64,000 nt of DNA from the NCBI GenBank assembly GCA_001414345.1, contig LLCB01000043.1, positions 124,001-188,000 on the forward strand. The letters are read 5' to 3'. Shown piece by piece: positions 1-11,900 of this stretch (position 1 is its first letter; each line of letters starts with the position of its first letter). Source of the stretch: Hymenoscyphus infarciens. Taxonomy: Eukaryota; Ascomycota; Leotiomycetes; Helotiales; Helotiaceae. A program made the position numbers and the translations under genes. The notes under the pieces were generated by a model. It did not search any database. It was not told where the DNA came from and worked only from the letters and a program-made list of their open reading frames with translations.

Positions 1-1146
1 TGGGTGCTGCCACAGTACTTCGATCCGCACAACCAAGAGCCATTTGTAATCGTTCTTGCTTCAGATCCGGAGTACTTGGGTTAAGAGCTTTTCTCTTTAA
101 GAATTCGGCTTGCGTATCGAGCATTACGTAGTCCATGGGTGATTGTTTTATAGAGTCGTGGAGAATTCGAACAGCCTGAACTTCCTCATTGCCCATAAAC
201 AGAACCTTTGCCAGCAGCGAGGAAACTTCGACATTGCGGGTTCGGAGTTTTTCGAAAAGGTTTATGCCTGAAGCAAATCGCCCAGTCGTGTGGAAGTATT
301 TGAGTAGTCCAGCTGTAAGGTGGTTGGAGACATTGTTGGGAACTTGGACAACCGAATCGGACCCTAGCTGCCAACCTGTTTCTCGTGAGTATATTGTTTA
401 TGAATAGGAGTCCATTGAATCGTACCTCGGAAAAACAACTGCTCTGCAGCTTGCAAAAACCGGTGCTCTGTCTCCGTCGTTGTAACGGGGTTGAATCTTC
501 GAACACCCATGATCTTCCTGATTGTCTCCCCGCTACCATCATCCGCATATGAATATGCACGGAGTACGCTGCACAGATATGTTTCCAGCCATAATTCATC
601 TGAAGCGTGCCTCTTGTCTCCACGCTCATCGATACAATAACTGTCGACACTTCCAGGAATCGTCACATGGACTCGCATGTCAAGTCTTGAAAAGGCATTG
701 TAGCAGCTGTCCAACGTTAGCTGGTGCCAATGATGTTCCAACAGAAGTCCCCATACCAGTATACACCTTCGACTATCTTGGTCGTTGATTGTTGGGTCTC
801 TTTGTAGGTGAGGGTATTAATGTAGGCTGCCAAACTGGCCGAAGAGGAGGCGTCCACGCCGGTAACATGATGATATACACCAATCTAGTGGTCGATTAGA
901 ATGCGTACTCAAGCCAAATATTGCTACATTTCAACCTACTTGTTTGCCTGGATTTCTTGGAGCTTGTTTAATCAACTGGACCAGATCGGGAGGCCCCAAC
1001 TCTCGCAGTGCGGCGAGGGTTTCAGCTCTGGCATCAATGGATTCATGTAGGATATCCTCCGTCAACCTGTAGTTTGGCAGTTAGCACGTTGGTGGTGGCA
1101 GACTTGGGGAAGGGCATTTCTACTCTGGGACAGCTGGCGCAACCAT
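1..1146 (-). CDS. BUD7: ChAP family exomer component (Bud7/Bch1/Chs6-like), 5' part only
   Basis: Exomer ChAP proteins bind Arf1 and Chs5 at the trans-Golgi and sort cargo such as chitin synthase to the plasma membrane. The gene reads on the minus strand and runs off the left edge. I splice it as exons 1124-1146, 940-1066, 757-884, 426-706 and 1-363, with introns of 50-62 bp and a frame that closes at every junction. The start MVAPAVPE is followed by the family blocks LRELGPPDLV, YHHVTGVDAS, RVHVTIPGSVDSYCIDERGD, GVRRFNP and VPNNVSNHL, then a TPR-like stretch (ASGINLFEKLRTRNVEVSSL). About 307 residues are visible; family members are usually 700 or more. Identity rests on remembered family blocks. 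Filamentous fungi usually have one ChAP, so the choice between BUD7 and CHS6 names is a convention. Confidence 0.86.
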
Positions 1147-2849
1147 CTTGTTCAGTCTCTTTCACTACTCAACGACCGTTGGGGTGGATTGCTGGTGACA
1201 GCAGAAGAAAAGACAGATTCGCAGTGACTGCATGCGACACCGATCTATTGCACAGGAATTCTGATATTGGGAGGAGTGGTGGTTGAGGAGGACCGACTTC
1301 ACTTCACTTTCAAGTCGCTATCTCTCCCATGTCTAGCTGTGACACCCCTGCCGGTGCGCCACACCTCAGCCTTATCACGTGAAGCTATTAACTAAAACTC
1401 AATTATCTCTGACGGGACCAGGCTTATTTTTCAGATAAAAACTTACGCTGAGGAGTCAAAAGAATAGCGCGGTTTGTTTCTAGGTAGTTTAGAACGCGGG
1501 GTTCCTTTCTTTTTTACTAACAACCATGAACTCATGATCTTCTTAGTAAGTAGCAAGACAAGAAAGGTGGTTTGTACAATAAAACAAAAATTGACGTCGA
1601 ATTGAGAAAGATAGGACTTACTAACCTATTCTTATCTTAAGTGTCCAAGGTTTACAAGTGACAATTTGAAAAGTGCGAGGTGCAACAAAACAACTACAAA
1701 CCCACTACTAACAGTCTTCACTCCGTTATCAAGTCACTTTAGTCTTTAATGCATTGGATTTCATCTGATATACACTTATGATTCTTTACAGTTGAGACAG
1801 TTTCAAAACTGGGATATACAACAAAAACATTACTCCTCGCTCTTCATTCCTTTATGTTTGATACCTAGAACACTTGGAAAAAGTCGAAACTCCCTATAGC
1901 CCAATTCCTAGCTCCGCACTCCCAAACTATGCCATAATGTTTTCAGAATCATCCTATACACCTCTCTCTAGCCTTCATGGTTAATTCGCAAAATGCGATG
2001 TGCCAACTTCATCAGTTTGTATTACTTGAAGGCAGGAATACTAGAAATGATATTCACAACTCTAGGAAAATCAATGTCCTCCTCCCCTTTCATGCGAGAT
2101 GCAACAAGACTAGGTATTATTATTATTATATCCATGTCAAGAAGCTTAGATCCCATCTGACAATTTCAGGTAACCTGAAATTGCGAAAAGAACTCTTTCA
2201 AATCATAATTCCAATTCAGTCTTACAATTAAACAAAGAGGATACTGAAATTTCTTAAGATAGATATAATTTGGAAAGGATATTGAACGAGGTCGAAGCTT
2301 TCACCTAAGATTAGAGAAGTGCAGGTTTGATCTAAATTGCGAGCAAGAAGACGAGATTGTATGCGATTTGTTTCCTGGCACCAAACGCGATGCTAGGTTA
2401 ATGGATAATCATTGGCTTACTCACGACTTTCTTTTGACCCCCAAATTTGATGGCGATTTACGCCATAATTGTTGGCTTACCCGATAGGTGCTGGCTCACT
2501 TGGTAATTGTTGGTTCATCTGATAATTGTTGGCTTGCTCGCTACTCGCCTTTTGGCCCCCAAACACCGTTCCGGTCTACTCTGTATCTGTTGACTTATTC
2601 GCGTCCTCTTTTGGGTTCTAGTTCGACATCCTGGTATGCTTTATAATGCAATTGACTAATTCTGCCTAGACATTGGAATGTGCAATGTGCAAGGAAACGT
2701 TGATGAACAACCTATGCTCACCACATCTCCCTGACCTCAACTTCCATGGAAGTAATGCCTGAAATGCTTATATGCAATTAAGCTAGTCAAGTTCGGGAGA
2801 GCCTCAAAAGGGTATTCATCGAAATACACCCTCTTCCCTTCCCAAACAT
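1147..2849. other. intergenic, no gene seen
   Basis: This 1.7 kb lies between the divergent-side promoter of the ChAP gene and the 3' end of the ABC transporter. Base composition is ordinary to moderately AT-rich, and short ORFs show no family signal. Around 2400-2600 there is an imperfect repeat of a motif close to ATAATTGTTGGCTTACTC, seen about five times, with a second shared block ending in CCCCCAAA. It looks like a decayed minisatellite. Confidence 0.55.
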
Positions 2850-5800
2850 CTACCCCTTCACACCCCCACCAACAACCTTCAACCTCCCATCCCCTATCTC
2901 CACAACAAGCTCCCTCCTATCATTCGTATTCCCAGCCAGAACACTAAGCCGATGAGCAATTATAATAACAGTATATTCCTTCCCAGTGAACTCCTCATCC
3001 ACAATCTGATATATTCTCGATTCTGTGGCCGAGTCGAGAGAAGAAGTTACTTCGTCCAAGAGAATGGCGGGTTTAACCCTCGCACATTCCAAACTTTTGA
3101 GTTTTAGAAGTGCACGACAGAGTCCGAATAACTGACTCTGGCCTACCGAGAGTTCTTGCAGAAGTGATAGCTTCTTGTCAAGAAGGTTGTCCATGGCATT
3201 TCCTTCATCTGTACTATCCCCAACGAAATGATGCCACAAACCAGTTCTCTGCAAAGCACCAACAATAAACTCATCCTCAAGAGCTCCATCCGGATCCAAA
3301 TTAAATCTTAAACTTTCATTCGGCAAAAGGAGTGTATCTTGTGACACAGTAACGAAACACCGTTCGCGTAATAATTCCAGCGGTACTCGACTTACATCAA
3401 CACCATCAAGTTTTATCGTGCCGGATTGCAAATCGAGGAGTCGTAGGAGTGCTAGGACTAAGGTGCTCTTTCCACTAGATTTAGTGTCAGTACTTAAGCT
3501 GGAGGAAGGGAAAGACAGAGGGAGGGGACTCACCTCCCAGTACGACCGCACACAATGACCTTTTGGCCTGCCTGGATATTGATATTTACATTCCTTAAAG
3601 CGACAGAACCGGGACTGAACTATTCATCAGCTATGCTCCCCGATATTTTCTGATGAGCCAACTTACTTGTAAGATGCAGTGACATCCTCGAACTCAATTT
3701 CTCCCCGAGAAGGCCAGTCATTGGCGGGCTCATAACTTCCCCCCTTCTTTCCCTCGGGTAAAGTCCCCAACTCAAAAGTTTTCAACCTTGCAATAGCACC
3801 GAGAGAGATCTCTAGGGTCGTCCAATTTTCCACAAGTTTTAGTAATGTCGTGTTGGCGACGAGCATAACCTGTTCCCAAGATATCGGTTTAGTTTACTTC
3901 TTCAAGACACCTTTCAAAACATAGGGGAATGCACCGAGAAATCAGACTCACATTCAGTGCAACCCCAATCTGCCCGCCACTAATGCTCCCTCGAAACACA
4001 ACAGCTGTTGCTACAACACTCGTCGCAATAGCAGAGGCTAGAAGGTCAAGGACAATATTCAGCCACCGTTGAAGTGATAACAGAAGGAACTCGGGACGTT
4101 GAGATTTATCTAAGCGCAAGACATTCTCTTCGATGACTTGTCGAGACCAACAAAACGCACGGATTGTTTCGAGACCGTCAACCTACGAAGAATTGATATT
4201 AGCGAGCTGCTTCCCCTAACCCATAGCCCTTACTAACTGATTCCAAAAAACTCGAGAAGACTGCTGCACGTGACTCAAGCTCCAAGAACCGGAGTTGTCT
4301 CGAGGTTCGAAGGTAAACCTTCTGGATGATATAAACCACGAGCATACAAGCGGGTAGTGATAGAGCAAGCCATCTTTGAGCCACGAAAAGAAGAGCAGCT
4401 TGCATCAGAAGTTTGAAAATTTCTGAAAGATATCGTATGTTCAGTACTTTAGGAATCCTGTTCTAGAGACGTCGATGCTTACGAGTTATCACATTTGAAA
4501 GAGCTGGTGGGAGTTGTTTGTCGATTAGTTGAATATCTTGACTGAATCTAGAAGTTTCGTTGGTGTTGAGCAAAAATTGGGGAGAGGGGACCACCCACCT
4601 GTTCAAGATCGAGCCATTGTCAGTTTTGGAAAAGTAAGATAAAGGTGCACTGTATGAATTTAGCTATCATGGAAAATGCTTGGGGTGATCTTCAAACCTG
4701 GTCACTATCTGCAAAAGGAGTTGATGTACCCGCAATCCAGAGTGTGGTGCAAGTCTAATCAAATTGGACCTGTTGAAAAATCAGTAACATTTCCTCGTGA
4801 CCACCCAGTAACCAAATTTTTCACCACACAATACCATTCGTTGAGGTCCAAGACATGGCTGATAAAAGGAGAAACCCTATAACGTAAAACACGGAGGTTC
4901 TCTCACTTCCCTCGGTCCACATCTGAAGCCAATACTGCGGTATCGTGATAAAGAAGCCGAAAGAAGCACCACAGCCGACGAGAAGAAGGAAGTTCGTCAG
5001 CCCGATGAATTGATAGTAGTAGCCTGAGTCAAAGTTAGTTGCAATTATGAATCATTGGTTAACGAGTGGGCAGTACCATAAAGGGCGAAATCCCCAGCTT
5101 GTCTGGAGTGATCTACTTCAGCTTCGTTCTTTGCTCGAACCTGGGCGTTGAGCTGGTCAAAGTTTGTTGATAGAGGAGCGTTGTTGCTGGCATGGGGTTC
5201 AGAGGCGAATTTTTCGATTGATAAAGTTTTCACTTTGATATCCTGCCATGTTCCCTGCTCTTTGATTCCATGATCCACCAGAACCACAATCTGGTCAGCA
5301 GCTTGGAAGTATTGGGCTACAATTAAGTAAGCAGCCTGCATTGGAGAATGTTGTAAATGAACATACTCGAGTTAGAAACAAGAACAACTGTAGTTCCCAG
5401 TTTCCGGAACATCCCACTGGGTCCGAATAGATTTTCAAAAACACTCTTCTCGGTTTCACCATCCTGTCCGCTGAAGCAGTCATCGAGCAGAACTATATCG
5501 CATCTTGCAAATAAAGCTCGTGCAAGTGCCTGTACTGGTTAACATTAATTGCACATAGAGCAATGGAATGACTTACCACACGCTGCCTCTGCCCTCCGGA
5601 AAGATTCAAACCACGACTTCCAATTTTTGTCTCGTCCCCATCGGGAAATAAATCGAAATCATGTGTGAGAGCACATACCTCTATAACTTCATGATACCAT
5701 TTGCTATCCACTTGTTCGGCCATCCCATGGATTACCTCTTTGATACTCCCACTAGGAAGCCATGGCTTTTGAGCACAATAAGCTATTTCTCGGGTTGATA

Positions 5801-7992
5801 GCCTGACTGTTCCATGAGTAGGCGAAATTTCTCCGAGTATAGTTCGTAATAAAGTCGTCTTGCCGCTTCCAACTTGACCTGAAATTATGGTCGTTGATCT
5901 TTGAGTGAGCTCAATGTTGACGTTTTCCAGTATGGGGTTCTTGTGGCCAATTCTTACCTGCTGCATGACGATTGCAGGGCCGGATTCTGCCAACTCGGGT
6001 ATTAGATCTTGTGAAAGGCCATTGGTGGTAGCTTTTTGCAGACTTCTACGATAATCATCTAACAATGGACGAAGCAAAAACGTTTGAATCCTTTCGAATC
6101 CAGCAAAAGATCCAACTACCCGTGGAACAATCGTCATAACCATATTCGCAGGGTGCGTGACCATGCTTAAGATTGCAATAGTAGTAAATGCAGTTTCCGT
6201 GTCCAGCTTCCGCCCATGAGCCCCTGATATGATAGCGAAAATCACCAGTGTGATAGCTGGAGAGAAGATACCAAGTGCGTTAGCTGTAAAATTGTTAGTT
6301 TAGGTAGAATCTAGGTCAAGTTTCGAGGCGAACCTGATGCGTTGTAATATACCATTATCCATCTTAGTTTCGACGCTACAGAGAGCTCCTCCGTTCGGAG
6401 TTTATGGATACGATTGGTGATATGCCGTTGAAAGCCTAGCATTTTAATAATTTTCATTGAACCAAGCATGGATGCTGTGGCAGCGACACGACTTTGTGTT
6501 GCAACGTTCCAAGCCCTTTGGCGGGGTTGCATGTGCTTAGCAACATAGCGGGTCATGTAAGAACATACTAGCAAAGTCAATACGCAATACACGGACAATG
6601 TGAAATTGATATCTTACAGAATATCAAAAAAACCGGCAGAGGCCAAATCCAACCAACCTCTCCAGCTAGGAGAAATAAACCAATGACAACTTCGATGACT
6701 TGCGCCCAGGTTTCGTGAAACATTTCGCCGATACCTTCGAGGCTGTCTGCATCGGTACTCATAAGTGTGGTGGACTCGCCATTCTCGTAAGTGAAGCTTG
6801 GCGAGTTCATAGTTTTGTCGTGGATGAGGCCTATGAGTGCACTTCTGGTCATGAGCTTTAGCCTGTTTAATCGGTGCTGATATATTGATGCTGATATCTA
6901 GAAATGGGTTAGTGTGCCGTTGAGAACAAAGATTGGGAAATTGTGACTAACAGCAATGCCAACGTAAATGACAATTGCGGAAATGCTAAGCCAATATCCA
7001 TAGTTGTCTCCCGCTTCATCAGGGTACATCATAACAAATCTAATAGATTGTTTAATTAGCACCGGCTGAGAGTATCGAAATATAATTAAGAACAGTCGAG
7101 GTATAATAGCAGCGAGAAAAAGTTGCTTGAGGCATCGTAGTAAAATAATTGGCAAGGTCATCTTGTTTTCGGGCTTGGCTAGTTTTGTTAAAAGAGAAGA
7201 TAGGGGGATTGCAAAACTATTGACTTACCTCGTGATTTCCATGCTTGGAGGATTGCCTTTCGTGTGGCTTCGGGCCTGAGGTCTTGACTCAGAGGCGGCA
7301 AATCTTGGTCGACGAGCAGATTTTGATACCCTTGACGAAGAATAGGATTGATCCAAGTAAAGAAGACTCTCCCTAGAATGCCGCTCAATTCCTCGGGTGA
7401 CTTGGATTTTTTAGGAATAGTAGAGGCTGGTGGCTTGCATAATGATTGAAGAACCGCAAGGACTAGATGCAATATGCACCGAAAAAGGACAGGACGCGGA
7501 ATCCCAGTTTGAGATGGAATCGTGAGAAGGACAACATCACATAGTATAGATGTGAGAAGATATAGTGTTGCCAAGTCCGAGGGTGTGAGAGATGGCTGTT
7601 GCTCCAAGAATAAAAGAAGACTCAGGCCAAGAGCAGCAAAGAAAGACGTGAGTAATGATGCGATGAAGCTTGTTGAATGCCAAAGAGAGGAGTTCAGAAA
7701 TTTGGTCATGTATACAAACAAAGTAATCGAAAGCAAACCCGCAAGAACCTATAACTGTACTTAGCAACCACTATAAACACAGGTAAAATGAAGTGTTTAC
7801 AGATTGAAAGAGTCCTTTCCAGCTTAAAGAAACCTGACGACCAGATGTACGAAGTTGCTGGACTCTGAAGGGCAGGTACAAGAGGAATACAACACCACAA
7901 GTTGCAGACGCCACATAAATGACATCCGTTGTCTCCCAACCCCGTACTACCCCAGACTGGTCATCCAAGAAAATCTGTGATGCTAAGACCAT
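2850..7992 (-). CDS. ABC transporter, ABCC (MRP/multidrug-resistance) type, full length
   Basis: This is a predicted ATP-driven exporter of the plasma or vacuolar membrane. Seventeen exons close in frame to 1424 residues: 7801-7992, 7229-7748, 6952-7178, 6618-6897, 6334-6567, 5577-6283, 5367-5529, 5077-5316, 4825-5023, 4698-4769, 4599-4649, 4483-4547, 4238-4422, 3952-4182, 3667-3869, 3534-3614 and 2850-3474. Introns are 47-82 bp. Order: extra N-terminal membrane domain (about 1-190), TMD1, NBD1 (Walker A GQVGSGKTT near residue 620, signature LSGGQRQRV, Walker B DIVLLDDCFSG), TMD2, NBD2 (Walker A GRTGSGKST split by an intron, LSVGQ, ILLDEVTSSLD, AHRL). NBD1 has Asp for the catalytic Glu, as is usual in ABCC proteins, and Asn where the H-loop His is expected. 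The start ATG at 7992 follows an in-frame stop. Substrate cannot be told from sequence. The promoter abuts a RIP-mutated island. Confidence 0.93.
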
Positions 7993-8289
7993 CTCCACAA
8001 ATCCAAGAGAGTTTGGCGAAACGAGTCAGCCGACCGAGTGGAAGTTCCCTTGAGAGAGGAGTTGGAGATCTAAAGTGATTTCAAAAACTCCGGCGGTACC
8101 TTGTATTTATGTGATAGGATACTACGATACTACGTAAGTCCCTTTCTACCTTCCTTTTATGGTAAAGGGGGTTGGTTTCTGACACCACGGGCATGTAAAA
8201 AGAAGCGAACTCCGACCCTGCTTAGGGCCTAGTCACCGCGTTACAACGCGACTCAAAGGAGGTAGGTAAGACACGCTAAGCTACGTAGG
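7993..8289. promoter_or_regulatory. short upstream region of the ABC transporter, at the island edge
   Basis: Only about 200-300 bp of ordinary-composition DNA separates the transporter ATG from the AT-rich island. No clear TATA box was identified. Positions 8204-8270 belong to an inverted repeat whose mutated partner lies near 18898-18968, so the repeat reaches into the putative promoter. Confidence 0.45.
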
Positions 8290-9532
8290 TTCGCTGATAT
8301 TATAAATATACTAATATTATAAGTTTATAAATAACGGAGGTTTATAAGATTACTAATATAATAGAAGGTGATATAATAGATATAATAATATAATAGAAAT
8401 AATAATATAATAGATATAATAATATAAAAGATATAATAATATAATAGTTATAATAGTATAACAACTATAATATAAGCTTCTTTATATTAATTACTAGTTA
8501 CTAATATACTATTATATCTTATATACTAGTTAATATTTACTTATTCTTATATTATAAATAGCTTAGTTTATTAGTAGCTAAGCTACTAATAGTCTATTAG
8601 AGAAATAATTATTATTAATTATCTAATTTGTTCTTCTTTTAATATTAGCTAATAGATAAATACTTATTATATCTAGTTAATTAGTAGCTAAGCTATTAAT
8701 AGTATATCTAATAAATAATTATTATTAATAATTTGATTTATTCTTCTTTTATTACTAGATAATAGACTTATTAATAGCTAAGCTTAAGTTTATAATATAT
8801 TATAATATAGTTATAAAGCTATTATTATATTATCTACTATTATATTAGTAATCTTATAAATCTCTAGTATTTATAATACTACGCTATTAGTATAGAGTTA
8901 TAATATAGTAGCTTTTATCTATCTTATTACGCGAGTAATAGATCTCTTAGTTAAAAATATTTTTTTTAATTTCTATTTCTCTTCTATTTTAATTTATTAT
9001 AATAATAATTTATAGATATAGTTAAAGAATATATAGTTAATTCGTAGCTATTTCTAGATATATTAGACTCTTTTTAGTCTTCTTTTAAGTATATTTTAAG
9101 CTAATTTTTTATTCTAGATAGTAATTTACTCTAGTCTAATATATTTATTTATAATATAGTTTAAAAACTACTTACTCTACTATTAAAACGCGTCTAAACT
9201 AGTAAAGAAACTTATATTTATAATTATAAGATCTCTACTTTTATTAAGTCTAAAATCTAAATAAGATATAATAGAGTCTAATACTAAAGGAATTAATATA
9301 ATTAAGTCTAATATTTTTAAGTTTTATAAAATATTAAACTAGTTTAGATATCGTCTTCTAGAAAAAGAGTCTACTTATATATATAATTTATAAGTAGAGT
9401 TTAATTATTAGTATAGATCTTAGATTATTATATTATAAAAAGTAGCTAAAATAGAGTATCTTTTAGCTATAGAAGATATAGAAGCTCGAGAGCTAACTTA
9501 GAAGTAATTTAGAATAGAAGTAGATCTAGATT

Positions 9533-9926
9533 TATAATAACCTACTATTCTAAATTACTAGTATTTGTAAAACTACTAATACTTATATACTAAGAGTATA
9601 AATTTTAATACTTATATAACTAAAGAGACTAAAAGTATTACTATCTAATATTTATATATAAAAAGAATTAAGGTTTTAATATTATATAATTAGCTTTTTA
9701 GCTCTTACTATTTAATATTAGCTATATTAAATAGAACTCAGCTATTATTATTATTATTAAACCTTAGTAGTATCTAATCTCTTATATATAAATACTTCTA
9801 TTTAGAATAAGAGAAGGCTAATTTAGTCTTTTCTTCTATATTAGTACTTAGTTTTTATATTTATTATTCTTTTAAATACACTTCTATATCTCTCTTTAGT
9901 ATTTAGATATATTTCGTATTATTATA
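9533..9926 (+). mobile_element. solo LTR of the gypsy family, opposite orientation
   Basis: This stretch matches the reverse complement of the LTRs at 10559 and 17036 along nearly its whole length. It begins TATAATAACCTACTATTC and ends ATTTCGTATTATTATA, which are the mirrored LTR ends. No second copy or internal region adjoins it, so it looks like a solo LTR left by LTR-LTR recombination. It is somewhat shorter than the other LTRs (about 394 versus about 448 bp) and heavily mutated. Flanking 5-mers are AGATT and AGAAT, not an exact duplication. Confidence 0.7.
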
Positions 9927-10328
9927 AGAATACTCTAGTTATATTATAAAAAAAGTAATAAAAATGATAGAATATTATAAGTATATTATATATAAGAAAA
10001 GATAAGTAGATAACGAAATAGCTACTTTATAAGAGAACTATACTAGTCTTATATTTAAGAAATATCTAACTTAGTATTACTAGAAATAAGTTATAGAGCG
10101 ATAATCTATACTTTAGCTAGAGTTTAGAGAAAAAGCTATAGATTATATAATATTCTAGAATAAAGAGATATATAAACTATATTTAATATTTTTAAAAAAA
10201 ACTAGAAATAGAAGATAAAAACTAGAAGTATTTTTACTTTTAAACTATTATTAGATAAGAGTTTAAAAGTGAAATAGTCTTATATAAGATCTCTACTAAT
10301 ATAAATAGTAAAAAAAGTTAGTAAGTTT

Positions 10329-10440
10329 TATTATAAGAAAACGAGGTCTTATATAACCTCTTTTTCTTATATATATAGTAGAGTTTTCACCTTCGAATAT
10401 AAAGCTCTATAGAGCGTTTTTAACTCAAAAATACGTTATA
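10329..10440. repeat. left LTR of an outer, probably copia-like element (shortened)
   Basis: It starts TATTATAAGAAAACGAGG and ends AATACGTTATA, matching both ends of the repeat at 18165-18430. The ends are weak mirror images, as expected for TGTTATA...TATAACA after C-to-T change. The 5 bases to the left (AGTTT) equal the 5 bases right of 18430. About 154 bp present in the right copy are missing here, after GAGGTC. Confidence 0.72.
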
Positions 10441-10558
10441 GTTATAAGCTCGGATTATATTTATAGTATACTCTATAACTTCTACTTACGTATTTAACGT
10501 ATTACTACGTATTTAGAACGCTCTCTACTATTAGTTAGCGTAACTAACCTCTTAATAC

Positions 10559-11007
10559 TATAATAATATGAAATATATATAACTATAGAAGAGGTATATA
10601 GAAGTGCGTTTAGTAGAATAACGTATATAGATACTAGGTACTAATATAGAAGAAAATAATAACTATCTCTCTTTTATACTAAATATAAACGTCTATATAT
10701 AAGAGGTTAGAAGCTACTAAGTTCTAATAATAATAATAACTAAGCTCTATCTAATATAGCTAATACTAAATAATAAGAGCTAAAAAGCTAAATATATAAC
10801 CTCTAAACCTTTAAAAAGCTAAATATATATTATCTAAACCTTAATCTCTTCTATATATAAATATTAGATATTAATACCTTTAGTACTTTACTTATATAAG
10901 TATTAGTTATTCGTAATCTCGGCCTAGAAGTATTAGAGGTATTAGTAGTACTTAGAGGTATTAATAGTTTTATAAATGCCGATAATTTAGAATAGTATAC
11001 TATTATA
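10559..11007 (-). repeat. gypsy element A, LTR at left end (3' LTR on minus strand)
   Basis: The 449-bp copy aligns along its length with 17036-17481. Outer bases TATAATAATATGAAAT correspond to TGTGACGGCACGAAAT-type ends seen in the less mutated relative at 28488. It is followed by a pyrimidine-rich tract TCCTCTCTTCTTT, which read on the minus strand is a polypurine tract just before the 3' LTR. That sets the element's orientation to minus. Confidence 0.85.
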
Positions 11008-11900
11008 TCCTCTCTTCTTTAAAAAGACTTGTCTTAAGTTTTTAGTTATTAATTAGTATAGTATTAGATCGATTAGAGTATTATTTATCTCTTTATTATA
11101 AAGAATATAACTTATCTACTATTATAGTGTCTAGTAGTTAGTATAGAGTCGGTAGCTAGTAGTATTATTATTTAAAGGCTAATTACTCTTTATTTACTAC
11201 TATATACTATATAATAATAGATACGAATAGAAGAGAGGCTAATTATTAGCTATTAGGTAGAGAGAGGTACGCTACTATAGAGTTGTTATATTCTTACTAT
11301 TATTATATATTATAATAGTAATTATTAAGCGATAAATAATAATTATAAAGTAATAGCTATTATTATAAGTAGTATATTAGTAAGCGACTTTTTCTTAATT
11401 CTAACTTTTCTTCTTCTTTTCTTTTTATTTAAATAATATAAATAGTAAGAATATCTTTTAATTAGATATATTCTTATATACTAACTTATCTCCTAGAATA
11501 TATATATATATATTATATATATATATATATAAAAGTAAGTTTTTCTCTTCTTAATTAGACCTGATTTAGAGCTAATTCGATATAGTAAAATACTTCTCTT
11601 ATATTCTCCTAGTACGCTTCTAGCTACTTACTAAGTCTACTATATTTAGTGCTTTTAGATAAAATCTCGGAATAGAGATTACGTATATACTTTTAAGAAG
11701 CTAAAGTCGAAGAAGTATAGATACTATATTAAGTAGAATACTATATATATTCTAGTAAGTTTAATCTTAAATATATACTAAATTCGTTCTAACTTAGGTA
11801 ATTGCTATAGTTTATTAGGAAGAAGTTTAGTAAGCTTAAGCTTAAGAAGAAGAAGAAGGAGATTAAGAGAGCTACTAAGACCTTAGATAAGATATTAGTT

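Noticed and set aside
522..788. Plus-strand open frame opposite the ChAP gene
   Set aside because: It lies antisense to well-supported ChAP exons and has no domain signal.
1008..1286. Plus-strand open frame of 92 residues
   Set aside because: It overlaps the first two ChAP exons on the opposite strand and shows no family match.
1977..2231. Small plus-strand open frame
   Set aside because: It contains a low-complexity TATTATTATTATTA run, has no domain and no splice context.
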